From contig PVBG01000014.1 of assembly GCA_002968845.1 (NCBI GenBank), forward strand, positions 1 to 64,000: a stretch of 64,000 nt of DNA, in the 5' to 3' direction. Each line of letters opens with the position of its first letter. The first letter of the stretch is position 1. The stretch comes from Neorhizobium tomejilense (GTDB lineage Bacteria; Pseudomonadota; Alphaproteobacteria; Rhizobiales; Rhizobiaceae). Shown here in pieces: positions 23,667-32,515 of this stretch. Both the position numbers and the translations under genes were made by a program. Under the pieces are notes generated by a model. That model did not search any database. It saw nothing but the letters and a program-made list of their open reading frames with translations, and was not told the origin of the DNA.

Positions 23667-25163
23667 ATGCGTGAGATCGGGCATTTCATCGGCGGCAAGC
23701 ATGTCGCCGGCACCAGCGGCCGCGCGGCTGACGTCTTCAATCCGGCAACCGGCGAAGTCCAGGCGAAGGTTTCGCTCGCCAGCGTTTCGGAAATCCGCGC
23801 TGCCGTCGAAAACGCCAAGCAGGCCCAGCCGAAATGGGCTGCCACCAATCCGCAGCGCCGCGCCCGCGTGTTCATGAAATTCGTCGACCTGCTCAACCAG
23901 AACATGGACGAGCTCGCCGAAATGCTGTCCCGCGAACACGGCAAGACGATCGAGGATTCCAAGGGCGACGTCATCCGCGGCCTGGAAGTCTGCGAATTCG
24001 TGATCGGCATCCCGCACCTGTCGAAGGGCGAGTTTACCGAAGGCGCCGGTCCCCAGATCGACATGTATTCGATGCGCCAGCCGGTCGGCATCGGCGCCGG
24101 CATCACCCCGTTCAATTTCCCGGGCATGATCCCGATGTGGATGTTCGCGCCGGCGATCGCCTGCGGCAATGCCTTTATCCTCAAGCCGTCGGAGCGTGAC
24201 CCGTCACTTCCGATCCGCCTTGCCGAACTGATGATCGAAGCGGGCCTGCCTGCCGGCATCCTGAACGTCGTCAACGGCGACAAGGCGGCCGTCGACGCGA
24301 TCCTCACCGATCCGGATATCGGCGCCATCTCCTTCGTCGGCTCGACCCCGATCGCCCGCTACGTCTATGGTACGGCTGCCATGAACGGCAAGCGTGCGCA
24401 GTGCTTCGGCGGTGCCAAGAACCACATGATCATCATGCCGGATGCCGATCTCGACCAGGCCGTCAACGCGCTGATGGGCGCGGGCTACGGCTCGGCCGGC
24501 GAGCGCTGCATGGCTGTTTCGGTTGCTGTCCCGGTCGGCGAGGAAACCGCCAACCGTCTCGTCGAAAAGCTGATCCCGAAGATCGAGTCCCTGCGTATCG
24601 GTCCCTATACGGACGACAAGGCCGACATGGGCCCGGTCGTCACCAAGGAAGCTCATGCCCGCATCAACGGCCTGATCGACCGCGGCGTCGAGGAAGGCGC
24701 CAAGCTTCTGGTCGATGGCCGGGGCTTCAAGCTGCAGGGTTACGAGAACGGCTATTTCGTCGGTGGCACGCTGTTCGACAACGTCACGCCCGAGATGGAC
24801 ATCTACAAGCAGGAAATCTTCGGTCCGGTCCTTTCGGTCGTCCGCGCCCACAACTATGAGGAAGCGCTCGATCTGCCGATGAAGCACGAATACGGCAACG
24901 GCGTTGCGATCTACACCCGCGATGGCGATGCCGCCCGCGATTTTGCCAGCCGCATCAATATCGGCATGATCGGCATCAACGTGCCGATCCCGGTTCCGCT
25001 TGCCTACCATTCCTTCGGCGGCTGGAAGGCCTCCAGCTTCGGCGATCTGAACCAGCATGGCACGGATTCGATCAAGTTCTGGACCAAGACCAAGACGATC
25101 ACCGCCCGCTGGCCGTCCGGCATCAAGGACGGTGCGGAATTCGTCATGCCGACGATGAAGTAG
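23667..25163 (+). CDS. mmsA: Methylmalonate-semialdehyde dehydrogenase (CoA-acylating)
   Basis: 498 aa. Converts methylmalonate semialdehyde or malonate semialdehyde with CoA and NAD to propionyl-CoA or acetyl-CoA, in valine and myo-inositol/beta-alanine breakdown. Aldehyde-dehydrogenase landmarks: the NAD-binding ITPFNFPGMIPMWM, GSTPIARYVYGTAA, and the catalytic Cys in GSAGERCMAVS (about residue 280). ATG 23667 follows AGGAGGAG. Divergent from a LysR gene and closed by a strong terminator, so a single-gene unit. In rhizobia the same enzyme is also called IolA; no inositol genes are next to it here. Confidence 0.92.
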   Translation: MREIGHFIGGKHVAGTSGRAADVFNPATGEVQAKVSLASVSEIRAAVENAKQAQPKWAATNPQRRARVFMKFVDLLNQNMDELAEMLSREHGKTIEDSKGDVIRGLEVCEFVIGIPHLSKGEFTEGAGPQIDMYSMRQPVGIGAGITPFNFPGMIPMWMFAPAIACGNAFILKPSERDPSLPIRLAELMIEAGLPAGILNVVNGDKAAVDAILTDPDIGAISFVGSTPIARYVYGTAAMNGKRAQCFGGAKNHMIIMPDADLDQAVNALMGAGYGSAGERCMAVSVAVPVGEETANRLVEKLIPKIESLRIGPYTDDKADMGPVVTKEAHARINGLIDRGVEEGAKLLVDGRGFKLQGYENGYFVGGTLFDNVTPEMDIYKQEIFGPVLSVVRAHNYEEALDLPMKHEYGNGVAIYTRDGDAARDFASRINIGMIGINVPIPVPLAYHSFGGWKASSFGDLNQHGTDSIKFWTKTKTITARWPSGIKDGAEFVMPTMK

Positions 25164-25189
25164 AACGACAATCAGGACAGAGCATCAGG

Positions 25190-25219
25190 CGGGCCTCTTC
25201 GGAGGCCCGTTTTTATTTT
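25190..25219 (+). terminator. Intrinsic terminator of mmsA
   Basis: 8-bp stem CGGGCCTC / GAGGCCCG, TTCG loop, then TTTTTATTTT. It begins 26 bases after the stop. Confidence 0.9.
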
Positions 25220-25342
25220 GGCGGTTGAAAGCTTCGTCGCGATGTAGAGCAGTGATTGAAATGGCATGTCGCGGCCTTACAATGAGGCGAAGAATCGGGC
25301 AGGCGGCCGTCTCGACGGTATTCGGCAAGGGGACACGACATC

Positions 25343-26437
25343 ATGGCAATGGCAGAGACGGCGCCTCGGGCGGCGGAAGGACAGTCTTTTGAACGCGCAT
25401 CCTTCACCGGCAGCGCCAGCGAATATTTCGGCATCTGGATCGTCAACGTTCTGCTGACGATCATCACCCTCAGCATCTATTCGGCCTGGGCGAAGGTGCG
25501 GCGCATGCGATATTTCTACGGCAACACGGTCGTTCTCGACCGTGCCTTCGAATATCACGCGACCGGCAAGCAGATCTTTATCGGCCGGCTGATCGTCACC
25601 GCGTTCGTGATCGTGCTCAACATCGGCACGGCGATCTTTCCGCCAGTCGGCATCGTGACCCCGATCCTGATCCTGATCGCTCTGCCGTGGCTCATCAAGC
25701 GCAGCCTGCGCTTCAACGCCCGGGTGACGAGCTATCGCAACGTGCGTTTCGATTTCGTCGGCACGGCAGGCGGCGCCTTCGTTGCGATCATGCTCGGCAG
25801 CTTGGTAGCCTTCATTTCCTTCGGCATCCTGGCGCCGCTTGCGAGCCGCTGGACCTGGCGATACCTCTTCAACAATCTGCGTTACGGCGACCGGCCGTTT
25901 TCCAGCGACCCCCAGCTTGGCCGGCTTTATGGCGTCTGGATCCTGCCGGCATTGATCGTGTTCCTGGGCAGCATCATCTTCGGGTTCATTGCCTTCATCG
26001 CGATCATGGGTGCCGCGACCGTCATGCGCGAGAGCGCCGAATTGACGAACACGCAGATGACCGTGCTGAGCATCGTCGGTCTCTACGCCGGTCTCTTCAT
26101 CTATTTCATCCTCTACGGTATTGCTGGTCTCTTCTACCGGGCGGGTGCGCGCAACGTCGCCTGGTCGGCGGCGGAGCTCGACGGCCGCCATCAGCTGGTC
26201 AGCGATATCTCCCGGCCGCGTTATGCCTGGATCGCAATCAGCAATGTGATCGTCACCGTGCTGACGCTCGGGCTGATGCGCCCCTGGGCGGCGGTCCGGA
26301 TGGCGCGGTATGTCAACGAACACACCGGTATCCGCATCAACGGCGACCCGGGCGAAATCCTCGCCTCGATCGAGGCGAGCGGTGCTGCGATCAGCGCCGA
26401 ATACATGGATATGGAAGGGTTCGACTTTGGTTTCTGA
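25343..26437 (+). CDS. DUF898 (YjgN-like) membrane protein
   Basis: 364 aa. A short N-terminus with FTGSASEYFGIWIVN opens the DUF898 fold, followed by six or so membrane helices; SAWAKVRRMRYFYGNT and RPWAAVRMARYVNEHT are the repeated basic loops typical of the family. Function unknown. AAGGGG lies before the ATG at 25343 (an in-frame ATG at 25349 is also possible). The last 11 bases overlap the M48 protease gene, so the two are translationally linked; the same pairing of DUF898 with a zinc protease is common in Proteobacteria. Confidence 0.88.
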   Translation: MAMAETAPRAAEGQSFERASFTGSASEYFGIWIVNVLLTIITLSIYSAWAKVRRMRYFYGNTVVLDRAFEYHATGKQIFIGRLIVTAFVIVLNIGTAIFPPVGIVTPILILIALPWLIKRSLRFNARVTSYRNVRFDFVGTAGGAFVAIMLGSLVAFISFGILAPLASRWTWRYLFNNLRYGDRPFSSDPQLGRLYGVWILPALIVFLGSIIFGFIAFIAIMGAATVMRESAELTNTQMTVLSIVGLYAGLFIYFILYGIAGLFYRAGARNVAWSAAELDGRHQLVSDISRPRYAWIAISNVIVTVLTLGLMRPWAAVRMARYVNEHTGIRINGDPGEILASIEASGAAISAEYMDMEGFDFGF

Positions 26438-27491
26438 CGGAGCGGTCATCGCGAAAGGCGAATGGCATCCAGCCAATTCCAGCCGCGCAATCGAGGCCGT
26501 CCTGCGCGAGGACGGCACTCTCCTCGTCGCAGCGGAAGAGGGGCGGGTTCTCGCATCGGCTGTGCCGGAGCGGGCCGAGATCAGCGCGCGGGTCGGCTCG
26601 ATCCCGCGGCGGGTGAGTTTCCCGGACGGTTCCGTGTTCGAGACGCGCGACAACGACGGGATCGACACCTATCTCCACGGCAAGCGCGGCGCCGGCGGCG
26701 GCTTGATCCACCGGCTGGAGCAGTTCCATCCGCGACTGATCGTCATGACGATTGCCGTCATGCTGCTTGCCGTCTCGATCTATCGGTTTGCAGTCCCCGT
26801 GCTGGTCGAGGTCGCCGTCCTGGTAACGCCGCCCTTCGTGCCGGAACTGATCGGCTCCGGCACGCTGGCATCCCTCGATCGGACCATCCTGAAACCGTCC
26901 GAATTGCCGGAAGGCGAACGGCAGGCGATTTCCGACGGCTTCGCAAAACTCGCCGTCCATTCGAAGGGGGGGCAAAAGGCCTATCATCTCTACTTCCGGG
27001 ATGGCGGCGTGATCGGCCCGAACGCCTTCGCGCTGCCGGACGGCAGCCTGATCCTCACTGACGATCTGGTGAAGCTCGCCGGCGGCGACCGAGAAATGGT
27101 TCTTGGCGTGCTCGGCCACGAGATCGCCCACGTCGAAGGCGAGCACAGCCTGCGGCAGCTCTACCGCGCCGCAGGCGTCGCCGCGCTGGTCATGCTGATT
27201 GCCGGCGATGTCGGCTCGGGCGTCGAGGACATCCTCACACAGGGCGGCGCACTGGTGGCGCTGTCCTATTCCCGGGCCGCGGAAGCGGAGGCGGACCGCC
27301 GGTCTGTCGAGCTGATGCGTGCAGCCGGCTACGACCCGGCAGCACTGGCCCGCTTCTTCGCGGTCCTCGAAGACAAGCTTGGAGAACATGAAGACGCAAA
27401 CATTCTCTCGAGCCATCCGGGCACCCCGCAGCGCCAGCAGGACATCCGCAATTATGCCGCTGAACTGGAAGGTAGGCTTCAGGCAAGGTAG
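26427..27491 (+). CDS. M48-family zinc metalloprotease
   Basis: 354 aa from a TTG at 26427, which has GGAAGGG nine bases upstream and lies inside the end of the DUF898 gene; earlier in-frame codons would lie within that gene. One membrane helix near residues 105-135, then the protease domain: zinc motif HEIAH (about 231-235) within VLGHEIAHVEGEH, and third ligand region AEAEADRRSVELM. The C-terminal SSHPGTPQRQQDI is typical of M48 proteases of the HtpX/LoiP/BepA type. Probably a membrane-anchored envelope quality-control protease acting with the DUF898 protein. Confidence 0.88.
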   Translation: MVSDGAVIAKGEWHPANSSRAIEAVLREDGTLLVAAEEGRVLASAVPERAEISARVGSIPRRVSFPDGSVFETRDNDGIDTYLHGKRGAGGGLIHRLEQFHPRLIVMTIAVMLLAVSIYRFAVPVLVEVAVLVTPPFVPELIGSGTLASLDRTILKPSELPEGERQAISDGFAKLAVHSKGGQKAYHLYFRDGGVIGPNAFALPDGSLILTDDLVKLAGGDREMVLGVLGHEIAHVEGEHSLRQLYRAAGVAALVMLIAGDVGSGVEDILTQGGALVALSYSRAAEAEADRRSVELMRAAGYDPAALARFFAVLEDKLGEHEDANILSSHPGTPQRQQDIRNYAAELEGRLQAR

Positions 27492-27564
27492 CCGTGATCG
27501 ATAGCCTCCATTGACGTTTCCGCAGACTATCCTAATTTAGTCCGCGGAGTAGGAGTGGGGATGT

Positions 27565-27696
27565 ATGTCCATGGTGTACGAGTGGGATGCGAAGCGTGCC
27601 CGCCGCGCGTATCTGGCGAAGATCGGCCTTAGCCTGCTGGCTGCAATGGTGGTGGTAGCTGTCCCGGCCTGGGTGGCGATCGCGATGACCAGTTGA
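27565..27696 (+). CDS. Small single-helix membrane protein
   Basis: 43 aa: a basic N-terminal part (YEWDAKRARRAYLAK) and one C-terminal hydrophobic helix ending at the stop. AGGAG is nine bases before the ATG at 27565. A 9-bp interrupted hairpin (CCGC-A-GACTA at 27520-27529 with TAGTC-C-GCGG at 27538-27547) lies in the gap after the protease gene and may be its leader or the protease gene's terminator. Not recognised; similar small 'charged head, helix tail' proteins occur in rhizobia. Confidence 0.55.
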   Translation: MSMVYEWDAKRARRAYLAKIGLSLLAAMVVVAVPAWVAIAMTS

Positions 27697-27938
27697 TGCG
27701 AGCCGAAACTTTTCCGGCGCCGCCGCGGATCCGGAATAGCGAACTGAGGCTGCGGGAAATCGACCCATAATAAAGCGAGGTCTTCCCGGGAGAGCCCGCC
27801 CGGAGGTCTGCCTATCCCCCTGATCCAGCGTGAATTCGGCTTTCCGGTCTTCGATTGTGGACGAACAATTCGTCGCTTGAATTCCGCGCCGATGAAGGCA
27901 AGCTGGCGCAGCGCGAAAACTTGATGACAATTTTCTTA

Positions 27939-27975
27939 TTTTGGAATTGTTCAAAACTAGCGGAGCCATTATATA
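27939..27975 (+). promoter_or_regulatory. rirA promoter with iron-responsive operator-like palindrome
   Basis: Palindrome TTTTGGAA-TTG-TTCAAAA (27939-27956, one mismatch) overlaps a -35 TTGTTC (27947-27952). A -10 TATATA (27970-27975) follows after 17 bases. RirA is known to bind AT-rich iron-responsive palindromes, so self-repression is likely; the exact match to the consensus was not tested. Confidence 0.55.
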
Positions 27976-28003
27976 GGGCGGGTACGAGTCTCGGGAGACC
28001 AGC

Positions 28004-28486
28004 ATGCGCTTGACCAAACAGACGAATTACGCAGTACGGATGCTGATGTATTGTGCCGCCAACGAAGGCCACCTCAGCCGGATCCCCGAGATCGCAAGAG
28101 CATACGGTGTTTCCGAACTCTTCCTCTTCAAGATCCTCCAGCCGCTCACGAAGGCCGGCCTGGTGGAAACCGTGCGCGGTCGCAACGGTGGCGTAAGGCT
28201 TGGCCGCGCTGCCGATCGCATCACCCTTTTCGATGTCATCAAGGTGACTGAAGACAGCTTTGCCATGGCGGAGTGCTTCGAAGAGGGAGTCGCGGAATGC
28301 CCGCTTGTTGACAGCTGCGGCCTGAATGCTGCGCTTCGCAAGGCGCTCAACGCTTTCTTCGACGTGCTCGCCGAATACACGATCGACGACCTCGTCAAGG
28401 CGCGTCCGCAGATCAATTTTCTGCTGGGCATCGATATGCTGCATCTGCCAAAGGCCATCCCGAAGGTCATCGCGCCGGCCGCTTGA
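28004..28486 (+). CDS. rirA: Rrf2-family iron regulator RirA
   Basis: 160 aa. The Rrf2 winged helix covers residues 1-80 (MRLTKQTNYAVRMLMYCAAN is near-diagnostic). Three cysteines at 91, 99 and 105 (AECFEEGVAECPLVDSC) ligate the iron-sulphur cluster. RirA represses iron-uptake genes in rhizobia and agrobacteria when iron is sufficient, by sensing an Fe-S cluster. Its own promoter carries an IRO-like palindrome. Single-gene unit closed by a terminator. Confidence 0.93.
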   Translation: MRLTKQTNYAVRMLMYCAANEGHLSRIPEIARAYGVSELFLFKILQPLTKAGLVETVRGRNGGVRLGRAADRITLFDVIKVTEDSFAMAECFEEGVAECPLVDSCGLNAALRKALNAFFDVLAEYTIDDLVKARPQINFLLGIDMLHLPKAIPKVIAPAA

Positions 28487-28508
28487 TCCTGCCCGTTCCT
28501 GCTTCTTG

Positions 28509-28539
28509 AAGGCGCCGCCGTTGAGGCCGGCGCCTTTTT
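28509..28539 (+). terminator. Intrinsic terminator of rirA
   Basis: 9-bp stem AAGGCGCCG / CGGCGCCTT (28509-28517 and 28528-28536), ten-base loop, then continuing T residues. It begins 22 bases after the stop. Confidence 0.85.
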
Positions 28540-28656
28540 GCTGTCCCCGTATGCGGCAGAAGAGGTTGACCTCCCGCCCATTTGCAATAGAAGGGGACTA
28601 GGCGTTTTTCTGGCTTTTGTCAGTTTTCTTTCCTGTGGCGCCTTCAGGATTAAGCC

Positions 28657-29688
28657 ATGCCCCTTTCGGAATTGCGCACCTTCGCGCTGACTGCGCTGAT
28701 CGGTACTGCCGGTGCGCTGATCGCAATTCTCATTGCCTTTCCGGCTCCTTACCTCATTGGTCCGGCAATCGCGATCACCATTGCGGGGCTTGCCGGGCTG
28801 AACCTGGCGGTGCCGGCGAAGGTCCGCAACGTCTGTTTCATCGTCGTCGGTGTGTCGATGGGGGCGACTGTGACGCCGGAGGTGATCGTCGCGGCGCGCA
28901 CCTGGCCTCTGAGTTTCGTCATGGTGCTCGTAGCGGTCGTGATCCTGCTTTATGCAAGCTCGTGGGTGCTGCAGCGGTTCTTCCACTATGACCGGATCAC
29001 CGCGCTTCTCGCCTCTTCCCCCGGCCATCTGAGTTACGTGCTCAGCCTCGCCGCCGAAACCCGTTGCGACCTGCGCGCCGTCAGTGTCGGCCAGAGCGTG
29101 CGCGTGCTGGCACTGACGGTTACGGTTCCGTTGATCGTGGAGATCTTCGATCTCGTCGGCACCGATCCGGTTCTGGTGCCTCTGGCGATGAGCACACCCG
29201 TTCTCCTGGTCATGCTTGCGGTCTCAGCGCTGTTCGGCCTGCTGTTCATGCGCTGGAATTTTCCGGCAGCCCTGCTGCTGGGCGGCGTCGTGGTGTCGAT
29301 CGCCACGCACGTGACGGGGTTCGTCAGCGGCGGCGTTCCGGACTGGCTGCTGGTTCCGACTTACGTCATCCTCGGTTCGGTCATCGGCACGCGCTTCTGC
29401 GGCGTGTCGATTACCGATTTGCGCACCGCTTTCGTGGCCGGCGGCGTGGTGACCGTGGTCGTCATCGTGCTTGCGGCGGCGATTGCCGGCGGCGTTTCAT
29501 ATTTGACCGGCGTGCCGCTCGATGCGGCGCTGATCGCCTTTGCGCCGGGTGGGCTCGAAACAATGTCGGCGATGGCTGTCATGCTGCATGCCGATCCGAC
29601 CTATGTCGGCGCCCATCACGTGTTGCGGCTGATGTTCCTGTCGGTGCTGATGCCAATCGTGCTCGGCAAGGACGCCCGGCAGCGTTGA
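28657..29688 (+). CDS. AbrB-family membrane protein
   Basis: 343 aa with about ten membrane helices arranged as two similar halves, each bearing the AbrB-type Gly-rich repeat (IAFPAPYLIGPAIAITIAGL; WNFPAALLLGGVVVSIATH). The family is named after E. coli AbrB and often mis-labelled 'ammonia monooxygenase'; it is a putative transporter of unknown substrate. The ATG at 28657 lacks a strong ribosome site; GGATTAAG lies upstream. It converges on the TadG-like gene with only three bases between their stops. Confidence 0.85.
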   Translation: MPLSELRTFALTALIGTAGALIAILIAFPAPYLIGPAIAITIAGLAGLNLAVPAKVRNVCFIVVGVSMGATVTPEVIVAARTWPLSFVMVLVAVVILLYASSWVLQRFFHYDRITALLASSPGHLSYVLSLAAETRCDLRAVSVGQSVRVLALTVTVPLIVEIFDLVGTDPVLVPLAMSTPVLLVMLAVSALFGLLFMRWNFPAALLLGGVVVSIATHVTGFVSGGVPDWLLVPTYVILGSVIGTRFCGVSITDLRTAFVAGGVVTVVVIVLAAAIAGGVSYLTGVPLDAALIAFAPGGLETMSAMAVMLHADPTYVGAHHVLRLMFLSVLMPIVLGKDARQR

Positions 29689-29691
29689 GCG

Positions 29692-30930
29692 TCAGTTGAC
29701 GAGGCGCACCGAGGTAATCTCGGAGCCGCTTCCACCGGCTGCGCCCGTATAGGGTTCGATCTTCCAGTTGGACGAGTTCATGATCATGGTGTTGACCACC
29801 AGCGTGATGAGGTTCGTCTGGTTCGTCGTCGAATTGTAGGTGACGTCGCGGTTCGGAAGATGGATCACTCCCTTGAGCGTTTCGCCATTGGAACCGTTGA
29901 AGATGTATTGCTGCTTGCGGGCATTGTTGGCGGTATCGCTGGTCTTTTCGAACATCAGGATGCCCTTGTAGGTGCCGCTGGTCGGTGCCGACGCCGTGAA
30001 GCTCAAGTTGCCATTGGCGCGGATTTCGCTGTCGGTGTCGGGAAAATAGAAGGTCACGCCCTCTGCGACGACCGTCGAACCGGAATTGATGATCATCCGG
30101 CCCTTGATGATATGGAGCCCGGGCTTGAACGTGATCTTCGGCGATCCGTTGAAGGTGGTGCCGCAATGGACGCCTGGAGCCATTTCCTGCACCGCTCCGT
30201 CCTTGGTGCCACTGGTCGTGCAGGTGGAGGAGACGGTAGGCTCGGCAATGCTGCCGGCATAGGGATCTCCGGAAACCTTGCAGCCCGGCTTCAGGTTGCT
30301 GAGCGTCCCGCCGTTCTTGATGTACTGGGTGCCGGCAACGCAGAAGCTGACCGTATCGATCGTCGCCCCGCCGTTCATGATGAAGGCCGGGTTCTGGGTC
30401 GAACTGACCTCCACGCCGCATTTCTCCGACTGCACGTTGGCGCCTGAATTGATCAGAACCGCCTGTGACACGTTGCCGAGCACGTAGATGCATGCGCCTG
30501 AAGGCTTCGCATTCTTGTTCGCGATGGCGGTGGATCGGACCTTGACGTCGATGGTGTGGATACCGAGCAGGCCGAGGAAATTGGTGGGGACACCTTGGGC
30601 ATAGGTACCCGTCAGGCTGCCGTCGCTATTCGCGGCAACGACAAGCGCGGTGTCGAGGTCGGTCTCTTCCGGAACCGTATCGGTCAGAAAGCGCAGCGCT
30701 TCCCGGCGCTGACTGGCGATATCAGGTTTTGCAACGGCGCTGAGCACAGCCGCATCGAGCGCACCCTGCAGCCGGCTGCGTTCGAACGAGGCCTGGGTGA
30801 AATCAACCGCCCCGCCGGCGGTCGTCAGGAGAACCGGCAGCGCGAGAGCAGTCGCTATCGCAAAATTGCCGCCCGTATCGCGCAGGATGTGATAAACGCG
30901 AGGCGCAATAATATTGATGAGTCGCCGCAT
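29692..30930 (-). CDS. TadE/TadG-like pilus-assembly protein
   Basis: 412 aa. The N-terminus carries the Tad-type leader and helix (GNFAIATALALPVLLTTAGG, about residues 21-40), followed by a long extracytoplasmic domain rich in Gly, Ser, Thr and Asn with six or more cysteines. Looks like TadG-type pseudopilin-like proteins that anchor or extend Flp pili. No other tad/cpa genes are nearby, so it is an orphan member. Start ATG at 30930. It may belong to the family of stand-alone TadG proteins with a von Willebrand-like domain, but I see no MIDAS motif. Confidence 0.75.
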   Translation of the reverse strand: MRRLINIIAPRVYHILRDTGGNFAIATALALPVLLTTAGGAVDFTQASFERSRLQGALDAAVLSAVAKPDIASQRREALRFLTDTVPEETDLDTALVVAANSDGSLTGTYAQGVPTNFLGLLGIHTIDVKVRSTAIANKNAKPSGACIYVLGNVSQAVLINSGANVQSEKCGVEVSSTQNPAFIMNGGATIDTVSFCVAGTQYIKNGGTLSNLKPGCKVSGDPYAGSIAEPTVSSTCTTSGTKDGAVQEMAPGVHCGTTFNGSPKITFKPGLHIIKGRMIINSGSTVVAEGVTFYFPDTDSEIRANGNLSFTASAPTSGTYKGILMFEKTSDTANNARKQQYIFNGSNGETLKGVIHLPNRDVTYNSTTNQTNLITLVVNTMIMNSSNWKIEPYTGAAGGSGSEITSVRLVN

Positions 30931-31100
30931 GATCGTGGATCTCGAGTTGGATTTGGAGGGCGGAATTCGGTTGAAGGTGGGTCCTTTTATCGTAGTCTCT
31001 CTAAGGTTCCCGTAAGAGAATTGGAAAACCCGAGGTTAACTGCGATCTCCACAATTCGGCCTTGCCGCCTCCTGAACGCGTTATCAAATGGAAGTCAGTT

Positions 31101-31637
31101 ATGCCCGCAATCGAACTCACGTCCCCTCTTGCCGTCGTCGTCATGGGTGTCAGCGGGTCGGGGAAGACATCGGTGGGCGAGCACCTCGCCGCGCGTCTCG
31201 GCTGCGCTTTCGTGGAGGGTGACCGTCTGCATCCGGAGGCGAACGTCGCCAAGATGGCGAAGGGGATTCCGCTGACCGACGACGACCGCTGGCCATGGCT
31301 CGATCTGATCGGCAACCAACTGGCCGAGGCGAGGGGACGGGGCGAAAGCGTGGTGGTGTCGTGCTCGTCCTTGAAACAAACCTATCGGGACCGGTTGCGG
31401 CGGGAGAGCGGCGGCACGCTCTATTTTGTCTTCCTCACCGGCGACCCCAAGGTGCTTGAGCAACGGATGGGCGCGCGTACCGGCCATTTCATGCCGGCGT
31501 CACTGCTTCAGAGCCAGCTTGCAACCCTGGAAAGCCCGGAGCATGAGGCCGGAGTGGTAACTGTCGACATCGACGCAAGTGTCGATACCATTGTCGATAA
31601 GGCTTTCGATGGTATTACCGCGCTCACTGGAGCATAG
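31101..31637 (+). CDS. gntK: Gluconokinase
   Basis: 178 aa. Phosphorylates gluconate to 6-phosphogluconate, feeding the Entner-Doudoroff pathway. Walker A GVSGSGKTS near residue 16; substrate motif FVEGDRLHPEANVAKMAKG near residue 40; SCSSLKQTYRDRLR; and the lid region QRMGARTGHFMP. The ATG at 31101 is chosen because GGAAG sits seven bases upstream. It stands alone, without gluconate transporter genes nearby. Confidence 0.92.
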   Translation: MPAIELTSPLAVVVMGVSGSGKTSVGEHLAARLGCAFVEGDRLHPEANVAKMAKGIPLTDDDRWPWLDLIGNQLAEARGRGESVVVSCSSLKQTYRDRLRRESGGTLYFVFLTGDPKVLEQRMGARTGHFMPASLLQSQLATLESPEHEAGVVTVDIDASVDTIVDKAFDGITALTGA

Positions 31638-31850
31638 ATAATAGGATTTAAGCTACCGTTTTCTTCGATGTTCTGTCTTGTGCATCGGCGTGGAAAGTAT
31701 TCTAAAAATTACCGGCCTTCGTGATCCGATGCTCTTCGGGCGTCGTATAAACAAACAGTTTGTGTTCAAGCAATTCTGCCCTCGGCTACCGGAAAACCTC
31801 ACCGGCAACGAAGGCAGCGGTTGGCAGGTGTTTGAGGAGACGGTTTGCGG

Positions 31851-32507
31851 ATGCCAGATTCGACGCAAGGACCAGGGCGGGGTTCCCTTCGCCGGGTGCC
31901 GAAACAGGAGCGGAGCCGCGAGCGCATCGATGAAATCCTGAAAGTATCCATGGAACTGATCGGCCAGAAGGGCATCGACGCAGTGACCATGAAGGAGATA
32001 GCCGCCCTCTCCGGCGGGCCTATCGCATCGGTCTATCAGTATTTCCCCAACAAGTCCGCCATCATCGCCACGCTCTACGAGAGTTACGCCGAAGAGGTCC
32101 GTACCCTGGTGACGGAGCAGATCGGAAGGATCACCACGGCAGAAGAAGCTCTGCAGGCACCGGCCGAGCTTTTCGATTTGTACTACTACAATATGCGGGA
32201 AAGGCCCGCGACCCAGGATCTCCTGAACGCCATCCAGGCGGACAAGGCGCTTGCGGACCTCGATATCGCCGAGACCCGCTTCCAGGCCGACGTCTTTTAC
32301 AAGGCGACCGAACCTTTCGTTGAACAGCCGCTGCGAGAAAGTTATGCGCAGACGCTTCTGGTGATGTTTCACATGGCCGGCGCCACCCTGCGGCTGGCTC
32401 TCATGATTCCGGAAGACGAAGCCGCCGGAACCGTGGCGCAGTTCAAGTCCATCGTTCGGGCGCAAGCGACCTACTACCTTACAGGCAGCTTCCCGGTTTC
32501 TCTCTGA
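31851..32507 (+). CDS. TetR-family transcriptional regulator
   Basis: 218 aa. HTH domain at about residues 24-70 (AVTMKEIAALSGGPIASVYQYF), then a ligand-binding helical domain. Starts at ATG 31851, with GAGGAG 11 bases upstream; an in-frame TTG at 31845 is an alternative. It converges with the gamma-glutamylputrescine oxidase-like gene with eight bases between stops, so its target is unlikely to be shown by location alone. Confidence 0.85.
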   Translation: MPDSTQGPGRGSLRRVPKQERSRERIDEILKVSMELIGQKGIDAVTMKEIAALSGGPIASVYQYFPNKSAIIATLYESYAEEVRTLVTEQIGRITTAEEALQAPAELFDLYYYNMRERPATQDLLNAIQADKALADLDIAETRFQADVFYKATEPFVEQPLRESYAQTLLVMFHMAGATLRLALMIPEDEAAGTVAQFKSIVRAQATYYLTGSFPVSL

Positions 32508-32515
32508 TCCCTTGA

